A DNA stretch of 64,000 bases from CAYSRJ01 sp964521865 (GCA_964521865.1 CAZFTJ010000004.1:1-64000); one strand, 5' to 3'. Positions 50,492 through 59,700 are shown, counted from the first letter of the stretch. Numbers and translations are program-made. The notes: generated by a model not told the origin, from the sequence alone.

Positions 50492-50825
50492 TTTTTTCTC
50501 CGGCAATAAAATTTCCGCGACGCGGGAGCGTCCGGCTGACACGAATAGACTCTTATATTCGAGCTAACCCGATTTTCAACAGCATTATACGTCGAGTCCG
50601 TCTGTTTTTCGATACGGTGCATCCTTTTCCGCGAAACGGTGGCGATCCCCACTCTCACCGATATATACAATATAGCACCTATCGCTCAATGTTCAACGAT
50701 AATGAGGAAGATACAAATCCGCCGCCGCAGGCGGTATTACAGGAAAAAAATACTGTCGAAGACCGATAAGAAAATCATACAGCATAACTTGTATGAGGGG
50801 ACGGATAAAGAGAAGGCGGCAATTG
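50492..50825. other. Intergenic region upstream of the barrel gene
   Basis: This region has no gene. A CCGCC...GGCGG hairpin near 50720-50737 may end the PPC-domain transcript. No clear promoter for the barrel gene was recognised. Confidence 0.35.
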
Positions 50826-51269
50826 CTACGGTTCGAGCAGATCGAACCCCGTATCGGGGTCGGTAATCCGTTTCGCCGTGGAATCGACAAGCTCAAAGAT
50901 GACCGCCTCGACAACGAGCCAGGTTTCTACTCCCCGCCGTATACAACCGGTCCGTGTTCTTCGCCTTCTTCCCGCCGCAATATGTATATGGGATACCGGA
51001 TTCCCGTTTTTATCGGGAAATATCGTACCGGTCCCCACGATTTCATGGGCATTCTTGAGAAGAAGCTCCATGGGCTCTATATTCTCTGCATTCGGATTTT
51101 TCGGTCCTACCACCAGCCTGCTTCCGCTGCCTGCTCCGCCCACCATAATCACAACCCCAGAGGCAATCGATTTGTCGCGCGAAAAGCCTTCGATTGCTTC
51201 GTGGAGCATGTCGCCATTCTCGAGCCGGAGCACAAAAACACGTCCCAACCCTGCCTGTGAGTATCTCAT
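50826..51269 (-). CDS. PPC-domain (DUF296) protein, putative DNA-binding
   Basis: This 147-residue protein starts M-R-Y-S-Q-A-G-L-G-R-V-F-V-L-R-L-E-N-G-D and has the PPC (plants and prokaryotes conserved) domain: G-G-A-G-S-G-S near residue 45, G-T-G-T-I-F-P then S-H-I-H-I-A-A-G. The domain forms trimers. Bacterial members are single-domain and their DNA-binding role is uncertain. Confidence 0.85.
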   Translation of the reverse strand: MRYSQAGLGRVFVLRLENGDMLHEAIEGFSRDKSIASGVVIMVGGAGSGSRLVVGPKNPNAENIEPMELLLKNAHEIVGTGTIFPDKNGNPVSHIHIAAGRRRRTRTGCIRRGVETWLVVEAVIFELVDSTAKRITDPDTGFDLLEP

Positions 51270-51439
51270 GATATATAACCCTCATGTTGATTTTACCGTT
51301 TCGTGCAATAAAGCCTCTCCGATCTGATACCATCTGAAAATAAGAAATTCTCAGTCCATCGTTGGAAGCACGGCATTTGCGATATCATTTTTATCCGGCA
51401 ATACCCTGTCCTCCTGAAATTTACCGTACGGTATGCGGG

Positions 51440-52252
51440 TCATTCAAATGATATGCTGCCTCCGTACACTTCGCATTCTCTGCCGTTAACATTCAGTATG
51501 AGAGCGCCCGTTTTTTTATCAAGCCCCTTTACCGGGCCGCCCAACTTCGTTCCGTCGTCGAGCACGACCACTGCATTTCTGCCCTTCATCTTCGAGGCGT
51601 TCTCCCACTTCGCAAGAACGGGTTCGATGCCGCCTGAATGTATATCGTCAAGAAGACCCAGCAGATTCGTCAGCAGATTGCCGATAAAATCTTCCGGGTC
51701 GAGCATCTCGCCGGTTTCCAGACGGTACGAGGTTGCGTTTATTTCGGGGGGAAAATACAGTGTATTGATATTCACTCCGATGCCTATAACGGTACGTCCG
51801 GTTCGTTCTTCGGTCAGCGCACCGGAAACCTTTTTCCCGTTTTCCCAGAGCACGTCGTTTATCCACTTCAGACGCACTCTGCCGGTGTACATGATAAATG
51901 CGCTGTAGACGGCATAGGATGCCACCATACTATAGGGAATGCGAAAATCGAAATCGGTGAGAATGACAGACAGCGCTATCGAGCCTTCACCGTCATACCA
52001 TGTGCGGTCGAACCTTCCCCTTCCGCGGCTCTGCCTCTCCGCAAGAATCACGGTTCTGTCGGAAAGCATCGAATCGGGGAGCGCAAAGGCCGTATCCATC
52101 GTCGATTCGACTTCCGAATAACAGTATATACCGAGACCGGTTATTCCTTTTGCAGAAAAAAACCGTGCAAGCCTCCGCTCTTTTTCAGGAATTCTATTCA
52201 TGTGTGAAGATGATCCTGTAATTCGGTTATTAATGCCTCCGGTGGGAGGCAT
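51440..52252 (-). CDS. birA: Biotin-[acetyl-CoA-carboxylase] ligase BirA
   Basis: This 270-residue protein has the catalytic core of biotin protein ligase: S-E-V-E-S-T-M-D-T-A (substrate loop), then R-Q-S-R-G-R-G-R-F-D-R-T-W (the biotinyl-AMP binding R-G-R-G-R), L-K-W-I-N-D-V-L-W and G-I-G-V-N-I-N. There is no N-terminal helix-turn-helix, so it does not act as a repressor. Its ATG (52252) overlaps the stop of the AccB-like gene in TAATG, indicating coupled translation; an ATG at 52201 is possible. It biotinylates the carrier protein. Confidence 0.9.
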   Translation of the reverse strand: MPPTGGINNRITGSSSHMNRIPEKERRLARFFSAKGITGLGIYCYSEVESTMDTAFALPDSMLSDRTVILAERQSRGRGRFDRTWYDGEGSIALSVILTDFDFRIPYSMVASYAVYSAFIMYTGRVRLKWINDVLWENGKKVSGALTEERTGRTVIGIGVNINTLYFPPEINATSYRLETGEMLDPEDFIGNLLTNLLGLLDDIHSGGIEPVLAKWENASKMKGRNAVVVLDDGTKLGGPVKGLDKKTGALILNVNGRECEVYGGSISFE

Positions 52253-52806
52253 TATATGGGTCTCGGGACGATACCGAACAGCTTGTCACCCTCCCTGCAC
52301 TGCTGACCGTTCATAAAATATATCTTTGCAATCCTGCCCCTTTTTCCCTCATACACAATCTCCCTCCTTTTTTTCATCACCATTACAACGGCCAGTACCG
52401 TTCCCTCCCGCACGATATCTCCCACGCTCACGAGCGGCGGCATACCGAGACTGGAAGTTATGTAGTACTGGGCGCTCTGCGGCGCCCGTACAAACTCGTA
52501 ATCGCGTTCCTCCTCGAGTGCCTGCAGCTCTTCGGCTGTCAGCTCATGCTCGACATCGAGCACATGAACATAGTACCCCAGAAATGTATCCTCAATCAAA
52601 CGGTTGATATTCCTCACAACTCCCGAAACGGCGGCAAGCCTCTTTTTTATGAGACCGAGCCTTGTGAGGGTATATAAAAGGTCTCCCTCTTCGACAATTC
52701 CGCCTTCTTCAGCCATAAGGGAGACAACACCCGTATGGCTCGTAAAGTAGCGGGTTACCTGGTAGGATTTTTCGCCTCTCTTCCGGATTTCACTTTCAAT
52801 TGCCAT
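52252..52806 (-). CDS. AccB-like biotin carrier protein with altered biotinyl motif
   Basis: This 184-residue protein contains two lipoyl/biotinyl-type halves. The C-terminal half (residues about 105-180) aligns with BCCP: A-P-Q-S-A-Q-Y-Y, P-L-V-S-V-G-D-I-V-R-E-G-T-V-L-A-V-V-M-V-M-K-K-R-R-E-I, then G-R-I-A-K-I. The canonical E-A-M-K-M is replaced by M-V-M-K-K. The lysine to be biotinylated is kept, but its Glu and Met neighbours have changed. The N-terminal half (S-H-T-G-V-V-S-L-M-A-E-E-G-G-I-V-E-E-G-D-L-L-Y) resembles a lipoyl domain with no lysine at the tip. Set directly between accAD and birA. Confidence 0.75.
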   Translation of the reverse strand: MAIESEIRKRGEKSYQVTRYFTSHTGVVSLMAEEGGIVEEGDLLYTLTRLGLIKKRLAAVSGVVRNINRLIEDTFLGYYVHVLDVEHELTAEELQALEEERDYEFVRAPQSAQYYITSSLGMPPLVSVGDIVREGTVLAVVMVMKKRREIVYEGKRGRIAKIYFMNGQQCREGDKLFGIVPRPI

Positions 52807-54861
52807 CTATTCTCTGCCCTTTATCTTTTTCAGCTCAAGCAGTGAGGTTATCGCATCCTTCAAATCACTCCTGTGCACCACGAAATCGATACCTCCTCTG
52901 CCCATAACCACATCCGAATACTGGTAATTTCTTGGCTTTTTCTGCTTGACTGTCTGCTCGATAACGTGTATTCCTGCAAATCCAACCTGGGCGTTCGGTT
53001 CGGCCACCATCAGGTCACCGAGGCTCGCATAGCTTGCGAGCACCCCTGCCATTGTAGGATCCGTCTCAACCGAAATGTACAACCCGCCCGACTGTTTAAA
53101 CCTCGACACTGCAATACTGGTTTTTACCATCTGCATGAGTGCGAGTATCCCTTCCTCAATACGCGCGCCTCCCGATTGATGTACGGCGACAAGAGGCTTC
53201 TTCTCCCGCATCGCCCTCTTCACCGCTCTGCAAAACTTTTCCCCCTCGGCGCTGCCGAGTGTGCCGGCCCTGAACCGTACATCCGTCAGAACTATTACGA
53301 CGTGATGACCGTTTATCATGGCATAGCCGGTTATCATGGCGCACTTTCTTCCGGTGAGCTCCTTCGCTTTTTTCAATTTCAGGTCGAACCCGTCAAAACC
53401 GATCGGATTTATCGATTCCATACCCTCGTTGAACTCCCTGAAGGTCCCCTTGTCTGCAAGCAGGTTAATGTAGTGATCTATAATCAGCCTGAAGTGATAG
53501 CCGCAGTTCGGACATGTACCGTTGTACTCCTCGAACAGTGTCGGTACCCAGATATCCTGGCAGCCGTGAATCTCGGTGTTCGGGCACTCGACCCACCGGT
53601 CCTCATATTTGAGGGCCTTGGGCTGCTCCTGGGCCTGAAGGAGAGACACCTCCTCTTTTTCTTTTGCTTTCAGCTTTCTAATACCGTCAAGGCCCTTCCT
53701 GATTGGTGTAAAGAGCGAATGAATCCACTTTATACGGTACAACTCTCCAATGAGATGTCTGACCCTGTCGGACAGGCTCGTCTTGTATATTCCGATTCTT
53801 CTGTACCGCCTGTACCGTTTTCTGAGAAGTATGGAGACCTTCAGCCTCCCAATCCGCCATGCATGTTCGAGTTTCGGATGGGGCAGGAAAAATGGGGAAA
53901 CCCCCGTTTTTATCGCGTTCAATCCTTCAACAATTGCATCCTGCACCTTCGGGAAGAAATCCCGATCCGACACGCGCACGCCTATCTTCGGTTCTTCGAT
54001 GATTTTATGTACCACGCCAAGCTCGTATGCATCCTGCGCGGTTATTTTCAAGTTCAGGGCCGCCCTGTTAATATCATCTTCCGAGATATGTCGTTTGTCC
54101 CGTGCAATGATCGCCGCCCCGCCGCTTATGGAGATGACGGAATAATACGCCTTATCGAGCATTATTCGGTAGTCCGATACATCGATCGCCAGCGCGCCGC
54201 CCGACCCGCCTTCTCCGATCACGACCGATACGTGCGGAACCCTGAGCAGGTACTGCTGTTCGATATTGCGGGCTATCCTCTGGGCGGGCAGGAATTCCTC
54301 AAGAGGCCAGGAACCCGGTGTATCGACAAACGATACAACCGGAATGCCGAACTTCTCGGCGATTTTCATCGCCTGCATGGCCTTTGCATTCCCCTGCGGC
54401 AGCGCGCTTCCGCCCCTTCTGAAGTCTTCATGAAATGCTCCCTTTTCATGCCCCACCACCATGACATCGTTCGTCTCAAGCCTGGCAAAGCCGCATACAA
54501 CGGCAGGATCAGGACTGTTTGCATCGAGGCCGGTTATCTCCCTGAAGTCATCGAATACCTCCCGGGCGTAATCGAGCGTGGTCGGACGCTGGTCGCTTCT
54601 CGAAATCGAGTCGATCTGGCGCGGCGTAAGCGACGAAAAGTATCTGTTTTCGATTGATTCGAAGAGATTTTTGAAGGTTTTGAGCCTGTCTTTTGTAATT
54701 GAAAACGTATTCCTCTGGAGAAACGAATCCGCCTCATCGATATTTTTTGCAAGAACGACGATCTCTTCGGGAGGAATGCCGATATCGATATCCTTCAGGT
54801 ACGATATTTTCGCTCTCGCCTCCTCTATTTCAATGATAAGCATCTTTTCGTTTTCTTCCAT
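52807..54861 (-). CDS. Acetyl-CoA carboxylase carboxyltransferase, alpha-beta fusion
   Basis: This 684-residue protein joins AccA and AccD. Residues about 1-345 match the alpha subunit (helical start L-I-I-E-I-E-E-A-R-A-K-I-S-Y-L, then D-T-P-G-S-W-P and G-E-G-G-S-G-G-A-L-A-I). Residues about 420-684 match the beta subunit with a zinc-ribbon (C-P-N-T...C-P-N-C-G-Y-H-F-R-L), G-G-A-R-I-E-E-G-I and S-V-E-T-D-P-T-M-A-G-V. The fusion order alpha-beta is unusual; most bacteria encode them separately. The operon accAD-accB-like-birA is tightly packed with 0-1 nt gaps. With AccC elsewhere it makes malonyl-CoA. Confidence 0.92.
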   Translation of the reverse strand: MEENEKMLIIEIEEARAKISYLKDIDIGIPPEEIVVLAKNIDEADSFLQRNTFSITKDRLKTFKNLFESIENRYFSSLTPRQIDSISRSDQRPTTLDYAREVFDDFREITGLDANSPDPAVVCGFARLETNDVMVVGHEKGAFHEDFRRGGSALPQGNAKAMQAMKIAEKFGIPVVSFVDTPGSWPLEEFLPAQRIARNIEQQYLLRVPHVSVVIGEGGSGGALAIDVSDYRIMLDKAYYSVISISGGAAIIARDKRHISEDDINRAALNLKITAQDAYELGVVHKIIEEPKIGVRVSDRDFFPKVQDAIVEGLNAIKTGVSPFFLPHPKLEHAWRIGRLKVSILLRKRYRRYRRIGIYKTSLSDRVRHLIGELYRIKWIHSLFTPIRKGLDGIRKLKAKEKEEVSLLQAQEQPKALKYEDRWVECPNTEIHGCQDIWVPTLFEEYNGTCPNCGYHFRLIIDHYINLLADKGTFREFNEGMESINPIGFDGFDLKLKKAKELTGRKCAMITGYAMINGHHVVIVLTDVRFRAGTLGSAEGEKFCRAVKRAMREKKPLVAVHQSGGARIEEGILALMQMVKTSIAVSRFKQSGGLYISVETDPTMAGVLASYASLGDLMVAEPNAQVGFAGIHVIEQTVKQKKPRNYQYSDVVMGRGGIDFVVHRSDLKDAITSLLELKKIKGRE

Positions 54862-55149
54862 AATCAGACCATACCCGTGTTTCCGTTAATCCTGAATGAT
54901 TATTTATCCTGCAGCGATATTTCTTATATATTATCGCTCGAGGATTACAGTGAAAATAGTCGCGAAATTTATCAGGAAGTGTATTATATTAAGGAGTTGA
55001 AGGCTGCATGAAAATAAAATGTACAGGAACAAACTATGCAAGTCAACCGGAAACGTCGCGGGGGCACTTTTAGAAAAGACCGACTTGGGCATCTTTTACG
55101 GGCCGGCTTTCATCACGGTCCTGTACAGCCGGAAATCCTGAGAAGAAAG
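54862..55149. other. Divergent intergenic region between accAD and the subtilase gene
   Basis: This interval holds the promoters of two divergent genes. TTATATATTATCGC-like AT-rich DNA lies near 54925-54940. On + strand, GTATTATATTAAGGAG at 54979-54994 resembles a -10 followed by an RBS-like GGAG, but no ORF begins at that place in the expected frame. No RNA gene was seen. Confidence 0.35.
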
Positions 55150-57360
55150 ATGTCGGCCGCCAAAAACCGGGCATTGCCGGTTGGCGTATGCGCACTTTTA
55201 CTCGGTATGCTCCTGATAGCCGGGGGATGCGGCGGCTCTTCGAATTCAGACGGCAGCATTTCAGGACAGCTCACAGTTGTTACCTCCGGATCGTACTCAA
55301 GCGGGAAACCGCTCTCATTGCAGAATCTTCCACTGGACATTCCGTTAAAGGTAAAGGGAGCCCCGGTTATCGCCGAAACGAACCGGTTGTCTGCAGAGCC
55401 CGATTTCGTTGCAGACGAGATACTGGTGAAGTACAGGCCGGGGACAGGCCGGGCTCTCGCCGCAAACTATGCAGCGGGAAGCGGCTACCGGGTGACGGGC
55501 TACAGCGGCGGCTTTGAAAACGGCGTCATGGTGAAGATGAGGCTTGACCAAAACGAAAGGGCCGGGCTTTCCATTCAGGCTCAGAAAAAGAGGACGCTGC
55601 TCGAGATAGAGAGGCTCGGCAGTCTCCCCTCTGTGGAGTACGCACAGCCGAATTACATTTACAAACCGCTCTTCACGCCGAACGACACCCTGTATACACA
55701 GGGTTTGATGTGGAACTACCTGCTCATACTGGTTGACCACGTGTGGAACGATATACGAGATGTTGACGACCTTTCAAGCGTCGTCGTGGCAGTCATCGAT
55801 ACCGGTATCGTGCGGTCCAACGGAACCAAGAGCGGCAACCTCCACCCGGACCTTTCAGGGATCTTTGTCGACGAGTACGATTTCATAACCGATCCATCCA
55901 TCTCCCTGGACGGCGACGGCAGGGACGCCGATGCGACCGACGTGGGAGACAACGGCGCGTACTCGAGCTTTCACGGCACCCATGTCGCCGGAACCATCGG
56001 CGCCCTGACGAACAACAATCAGGGCATTGCAGGTGTTGCAGGCGGCAGCGGGACAGGGAAGGGTGTGAAAATAATGCCGCTTCGCGTGCTCGGGGCAGGC
56101 GGAGGAACAACCGAGGATATTGCTGCAGCCGTCCGGTATGCGGCGGGCGACACGGTGGGCGGCGTTACCCCGTCGAAGCGGGCGGACGTCATCAATATGA
56201 GTCTCGGGAGCACGGCCGACGATCCGACGCTCGCATCGGCAATTTCGTATGCAGCCTCGCAGGGCGTGGTAATGGCGGCAGCAGCCGGAAACGACGGAAC
56301 AAACCCCAAATACTATCCTGCGGCATACCCAGAGGTCATTTCCGTGTCCGCTGCAACCATCGGTGCAGAGAGGGCTTCGTACTCCAATTACGGAGACACC
56401 ATAGAGATTGCGGCGCCGGGAGGAAGCTTTACCTACGACCTGAATTTCGATACCTATCCCGACGGTGTGTGGAGCACTCTGGCGGAGTATCTGGGACCCG
56501 GCTCTTATAACGTCAATGTATACGCTCTGTCGCAGGGCACTTCCATGGCCACTCCCCATGTTGCGGCAGCTGCCGCGCTGGTAAAAGCTGCGAACCCCGA
56601 CCTGAACGCAAACGCCGTCAGGCAGGCTCTCACAAACAGCGCAATAGATCTCGGAACGGCCGGCAAGGACGACTACTACGGGTACGGGCTGCTGAATACC
56701 TACGCTGCGGTGATGAATGCGCTCGTGAGTCCACCTCCACCAAAGCCGGTTTTGTTCCCGTTTCCCAAGACGCTGAAGTTTCAGGGCCCAAGCCCCGCGG
56801 CGCAGAAGATTACGCTGAAGAATATCGTCGATGCAACAGCGATTTCGGTAACCAGCATAACAAAAAAAGGGGGCGCATCGTGGCTGTCGTTCAGCCCCTC
56901 CAGCGGCAGCGCAGATAATACGGGAATGGTGGTCACCGTTTCAGTCAATACTGCGGGCGTCGCCGACGGAAGGACGCACACGGAGAGGTTGGATATTTCG
57001 TGGAACGACGGCGCAAACCCGTACACGGAATACGCCTATGTTCTGTACAACAGCAGCGGATTTACCGGCCCGACGGCAGACGTGGGGAATGTGTACGTGG
57101 TTGCAATCGACTACTACGATACTTCCGACGAGGTAAAGTACTACGTGGTCACCAATATCGACCAGTCGTTCGCGTATTCGCTTGCCGGTTTTCCCACAGG
57201 CACCTACGTCATCGGCGCGAGCACCGACAGGGACAACGATGGGTATATATTCGAAATCGACGATGCATACGGGTTCTATCCCGAAATACTCAATGTCAAG
57301 CCCATCTCCTACCACGAAGGAGACAAAATAACGGGCATCGACTTCGAGCTCATTTACTGA
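55150..57360 (+). CDS. Lipoprotein subtilase (S8 serine protease)
   Basis: From ATG 55150 the 736-residue protein has a lipoprotein signal (V-G-V-C-A-L-L-L-G-M-L-L-I-A-G-G-C) and an inhibitor-like propeptide region (F-V-A-D-E-I-L-V-K-Y-R-P-G). The S8 peptidase domain follows: catalytic Asp in V-V-A-V-I-D-T-G-I, His in F-H-G-T-H-V-A-G-T, Asn/oxyanion region A-A-A-G-N-D-G and Ser in Q-G-T-S-M-A-T-P-H-V-A. The C-terminal part (F-P-K-T-L-K-F-Q-G-P onward) has beta repeats of about 95 residues (BACON-like). It is expected at the cell surface or in the periplasm. A PrcB-like gene follows by 55 nt, recalling the Treponema denticola dentilisin locus. Confidence 0.88.
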   Translation: MSAAKNRALPVGVCALLLGMLLIAGGCGGSSNSDGSISGQLTVVTSGSYSSGKPLSLQNLPLDIPLKVKGAPVIAETNRLSAEPDFVADEILVKYRPGTGRALAANYAAGSGYRVTGYSGGFENGVMVKMRLDQNERAGLSIQAQKKRTLLEIERLGSLPSVEYAQPNYIYKPLFTPNDTLYTQGLMWNYLLILVDHVWNDIRDVDDLSSVVVAVIDTGIVRSNGTKSGNLHPDLSGIFVDEYDFITDPSISLDGDGRDADATDVGDNGAYSSFHGTHVAGTIGALTNNNQGIAGVAGGSGTGKGVKIMPLRVLGAGGGTTEDIAAAVRYAAGDTVGGVTPSKRADVINMSLGSTADDPTLASAISYAASQGVVMAAAAGNDGTNPKYYPAAYPEVISVSAATIGAERASYSNYGDTIEIAAPGGSFTYDLNFDTYPDGVWSTLAEYLGPGSYNVNVYALSQGTSMATPHVAAAAALVKAANPDLNANAVRQALTNSAIDLGTAGKDDYYGYGLLNTYAAVMNALVSPPPPKPVLFPFPKTLKFQGPSPAAQKITLKNIVDATAISVTSITKKGGASWLSFSPSSGSADNTGMVVTVSVNTAGVADGRTHTERLDISWNDGANPYTEYAYVLYNSSGFTGPTADVGNVYVVAIDYYDTSDEVKYYVVTNIDQSFAYSLAGFPTGTYVIGASTDRDNDGYIFEIDDAYGFYPEILNVKPISYHEGDKITGIDFELIY

Positions 57361-57415
57361 TACCGGATCCAGCTCAAAATTGGCTTCTTGATGATCAGGG
57401 AAACGGAAAGATACG

Positions 57416-57940
57416 ATGAAAAACAGAAAAAAATCGTTTATCTTAAGGGGCATGATCGTTTCAGCAGCGATACTCGTTCTTCTTCCGGTTACAGCTTCCA
57501 AAAAAAACGACGGCAGTTCGATAGAATACAGCGTGCTGGAACAGGGTGAGGATATAAATATCCGGGAGGCGGACCCTGAAATCCTGGTCTTTACCGAAAA
57601 CGGCACTTTCGAGCCGTTCTACAGACTGATTCACCGAACCCGCATACCGCAGCCTGAGCTCCCGGCCGTTGATTTCGGCAATTATTCCGTGGTATTCCTT
57701 TCGTACGGCGAACAGAAAAGTACGGGGTTTTCCATCGAGATAATCGACGTATACGAACGATCCTCCGCTGTGACGGTAAAAACCATACTGAATACCCCGC
57801 CTGAAAGCAGCTTTCAGGCCCAGAAGATCACGCATCCCTACATGATGATCCTGATACCGAAGGACAGTTACCGGAGGGTACAGCTCGCCGACGGCACAGG
57901 CAAGCTCATCGCCTCGGCCAATGTGCCGGAGCGGATGTAA
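57416..57940 (+). CDS. PrcB-like protease-complex protein
   Basis: This 174-residue protein has an N-terminal hydrophobic signal (M-I-V-S-A-A-I-L-V-L-L-P-V) and a PrcB C-terminal-type domain: Y-S-V-V-F-L-S-Y-G-E-Q-K-S-T-G-F-S-I-E-I, then V-Y-E-R-S-S-A-V-T-V-K and H-P-Y-M-M-I-L-I-P-K. In Treponema denticola the related PrcB helps to stabilise or export the PrtP subtilase. Being directly downstream of the S8 lipoprotease here makes a shared complex likely. No PrcA-like gene is present between them. Confidence 0.75.
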   Translation: MKNRKKSFILRGMIVSAAILVLLPVTASKKNDGSSIEYSVLEQGEDINIREADPEILVFTENGTFEPFYRLIHRTRIPQPELPAVDFGNYSVVFLSYGEQKSTGFSIEIIDVYERSSAVTVKTILNTPPESSFQAQKITHPYMMILIPKDSYRRVQLADGTGKLIASANVPERM

Positions 57941-57942
57941 AG

Positions 57943-58059
57943 CCGCCTAGCGGTTGGATTTCCTTGAAACTCTGCTTCAGAAATATCTTGAGTACTAGAA
58001 ATAATAAATGAAGTCTCATCAACAATGTGTTTTAGATATTCAAGAGGCGGTTTCGACAT
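57943..58059 (-). pseudogene. Truncated HepT-like (HEPN) toxin gene fragment
   Basis: From ATG 58059 the product begins M-S-K-P-P-L-E-Y-L-K-H-I-V-D-E, the N-terminus of the HepT/DUF86 family of HEPN RNases. Similarity stops after G-N-P-T-A-R-R at about residue 39, close to the PrcB stop codon. The rest of the protein, including the R-x-x-x-x-H active-site motif, is absent. Confidence 0.65.
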
Positions 58060-58225
58060 AAATTTCTTCCTCCCGAATATGTGGGCCAATATATGGGCTT
58101 AAACTTTCTTTTGTTATAAGATCACTTTTTCTTCCAAAGTTATATTCGATTAAATCACAAAGAGAATTATATGTGTTAAACGACTTCTTGTTTTTTTTTA
58201 AAATCCACAATAATATGACAATCAC
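58040..58225 (-). pseudogene. C-terminal remnant of an MntA-like nucleotidyltransferase antitoxin
   Basis: The last 35 residues (I-E-Y-N-F-G-R-K-S-D-L-I-T-K-E-S-L-S-P-Y-I-G) match the C-terminal end of MntA-like nucleotidyltransferases. The catalytic N-terminal half is missing. The stop overlaps the HepT start by 20 nt, the normal MntA-HepT arrangement, so this is a decayed toxin-antitoxin pair. The interval 58226-58317 holds nothing else. Confidence 0.65.
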
Positions 58226-58317
58226 TATTCCTTACATCTTCCTAAAGCAGTTTATACGAATATGCCAGCGCGGATGGAAGCCCAATAAATGGAATGGTAT
58301 AACCGAATCTCCGGAAA

Positions 58318-59700
58318 TCAAGAAACAATCTCTTCGACTGCATCTTCCAGGATACCGAGGTCGTACGCCATATCGAGTATCGTGTACCTCTCCCTGATGA
58401 GCCGTGCATGAAGCAGTGCGTCTACCACGTCCTCCCGTTTCTTGCCCAGGCCGCTGTAGTGAACGGCACAACCACCTGCCTTCAACGCCTTTTCGACCGG
58501 GCCTGCAGGCCGGATATAGGGATTGAGCTCGTTCCATAGAATATCCCATTCATCGACTATTCGCTCGATCTCCCTTTTCTTTTCGGCCCACGGGAGGTAC
58601 TTGCCGGCAAACTCCTGCTTCAAACCTCCGGCAAACCTGCCGTACTTCGAATCGATAAACCCGTTTATCTCGTCTATCGTATCATAGTTTTGCTCGAGCC
58701 TTCTCATTTCGAGCATACGCCGAACAGGAAGGTTTCGCATATACTCGTATATCCTGAGAATGATGAGTGTTGCAACACCCACCTGCGCTCCGTGTAAGAG
58801 CTTTTCCCTGTTGTCGCGAAGCGCGACCAGGTCCCAGTAATGCGAGACCAGGTGCTCCGCGCCCGACGAAGGTGTTGATGTGCCGATGATGGTCATGGAC
58901 AGCCCGGAACGCATGATTCCGTCCGTCAGCACGGTGATGCCGTGCTCCGTTCTCCTGCCGATCTCTTCCGCTGCCCCAAGGTAGAGGGGCTCGCTCCTGT
59001 CGGTCATTCTGAAGGGAACGGGGCAGAAATAGGTATGCTTGACGGTTTCCGAAAGCTTCCAGTCCGCATTGCACACCGACTTTGAAACGATATCGCCAAG
59101 ACCCGCACGCACCATATCGACCGGAGACTCCTGCAAAACCGCTGTATCCGCAAAAATACCGGCTGCCGGCCGGATAAGGAGCGTCTTTTTGACGCCCTTA
59201 TCGGTAAGTGCGGCCATGGATGAGGTGTACCCGTTCATCGACGGGGCGGTGGCAACGAGTATATAGGGCAGACCCAGCAGATCCGAGGCCTTTTTTGTGA
59301 GGTCGCTGACCACTCCCGAGCCCACTGAAACGAGATAATCGATCTTTTCTTCTATGCTCCTGGAAAGGGAAACCGCACGGTCGATCTCGGGTGGGATCTT
59401 CTCTTTCCCGTCGCCCACCCGATAATCGGTGAGGTTCAGACCCCTTTCTGCCAATGCCTGTTTAATGTCTTTCGCGACGCTGTTCTCAAGCTTCCTGTCG
59501 TACACCAGACCGCCGTTTCCCGATATGCCGAGATGGGGAAGGATGTCCGCAACTTCTTCAACAGCTCCCTTCTTTATTGAAAGATGCTTCATAGGGATTT
59601 TATGCCGTCTTCCGCATACACAATCAAACGACGTATCCACAAGCTGGTCCGTTCTTTTCGACAGAATCTCCTCGACGGATTTTTCTGGATCTTTGTTCAT
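58318..59700 (-). CDS. sn-Glycerol-1-phosphate dehydrogenase (AraM/EgsA-like)
   Basis: From the ATG at 59700 (GGAGGG 6 nt upstream) the protein has about 460 residues. Motifs: the dinucleotide-binding S-V-G-S-G-V-V-S-D-L (about residues 115-124), the family P-S-M-N-G-Y-T-S, then metal ligands in G-L-G-D-I-V-S-K, S-G-A-E-H-L-V-S-H and the H-G-A-Q-V-G region. It interconverts dihydroxyacetone phosphate and sn-glycerol-1-phosphate, the archaeal-type glycerol stereoisomer, which some bacteria also make. A C-terminal extension of about 60 residues is helical. A frame extending to 60036 reaches into repeat copy E and is not used. Confidence 0.85.
   Translation of the reverse strand: MNKDPEKSVEEILSKRTDQLVDTSFDCVCGRRHKIPMKHLSIKKGAVEEVADILPHLGISGNGGLVYDRKLENSVAKDIKQALAERGLNLTDYRVGDGKEKIPPEIDRAVSLSRSIEEKIDYLVSVGSGVVSDLTKKASDLLGLPYILVATAPSMNGYTSSMAALTDKGVKKTLLIRPAAGIFADTAVLQESPVDMVRAGLGDIVSKSVCNADWKLSETVKHTYFCPVPFRMTDRSEPLYLGAAEEIGRRTEHGITVLTDGIMRSGLSMTIIGTSTPSSGAEHLVSHYWDLVALRDNREKLLHGAQVGVATLIILRIYEYMRNLPVRRMLEMRRLEQNYDTIDEINGFIDSKYGRFAGGLKQEFAGKYLPWAEKKREIERIVDEWDILWNELNPYIRPAGPVEKALKAGGCAVHYSGLGKKREDVVDALLHARLIRERYTILDMAYDLGILEDAVEEIVS

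Noticed and set aside
52873..54657. 594-codon frame on the + strand opposite the accA-accD fusion
   Set aside because: Antisense shadow of a well-supported gene with no family motifs.
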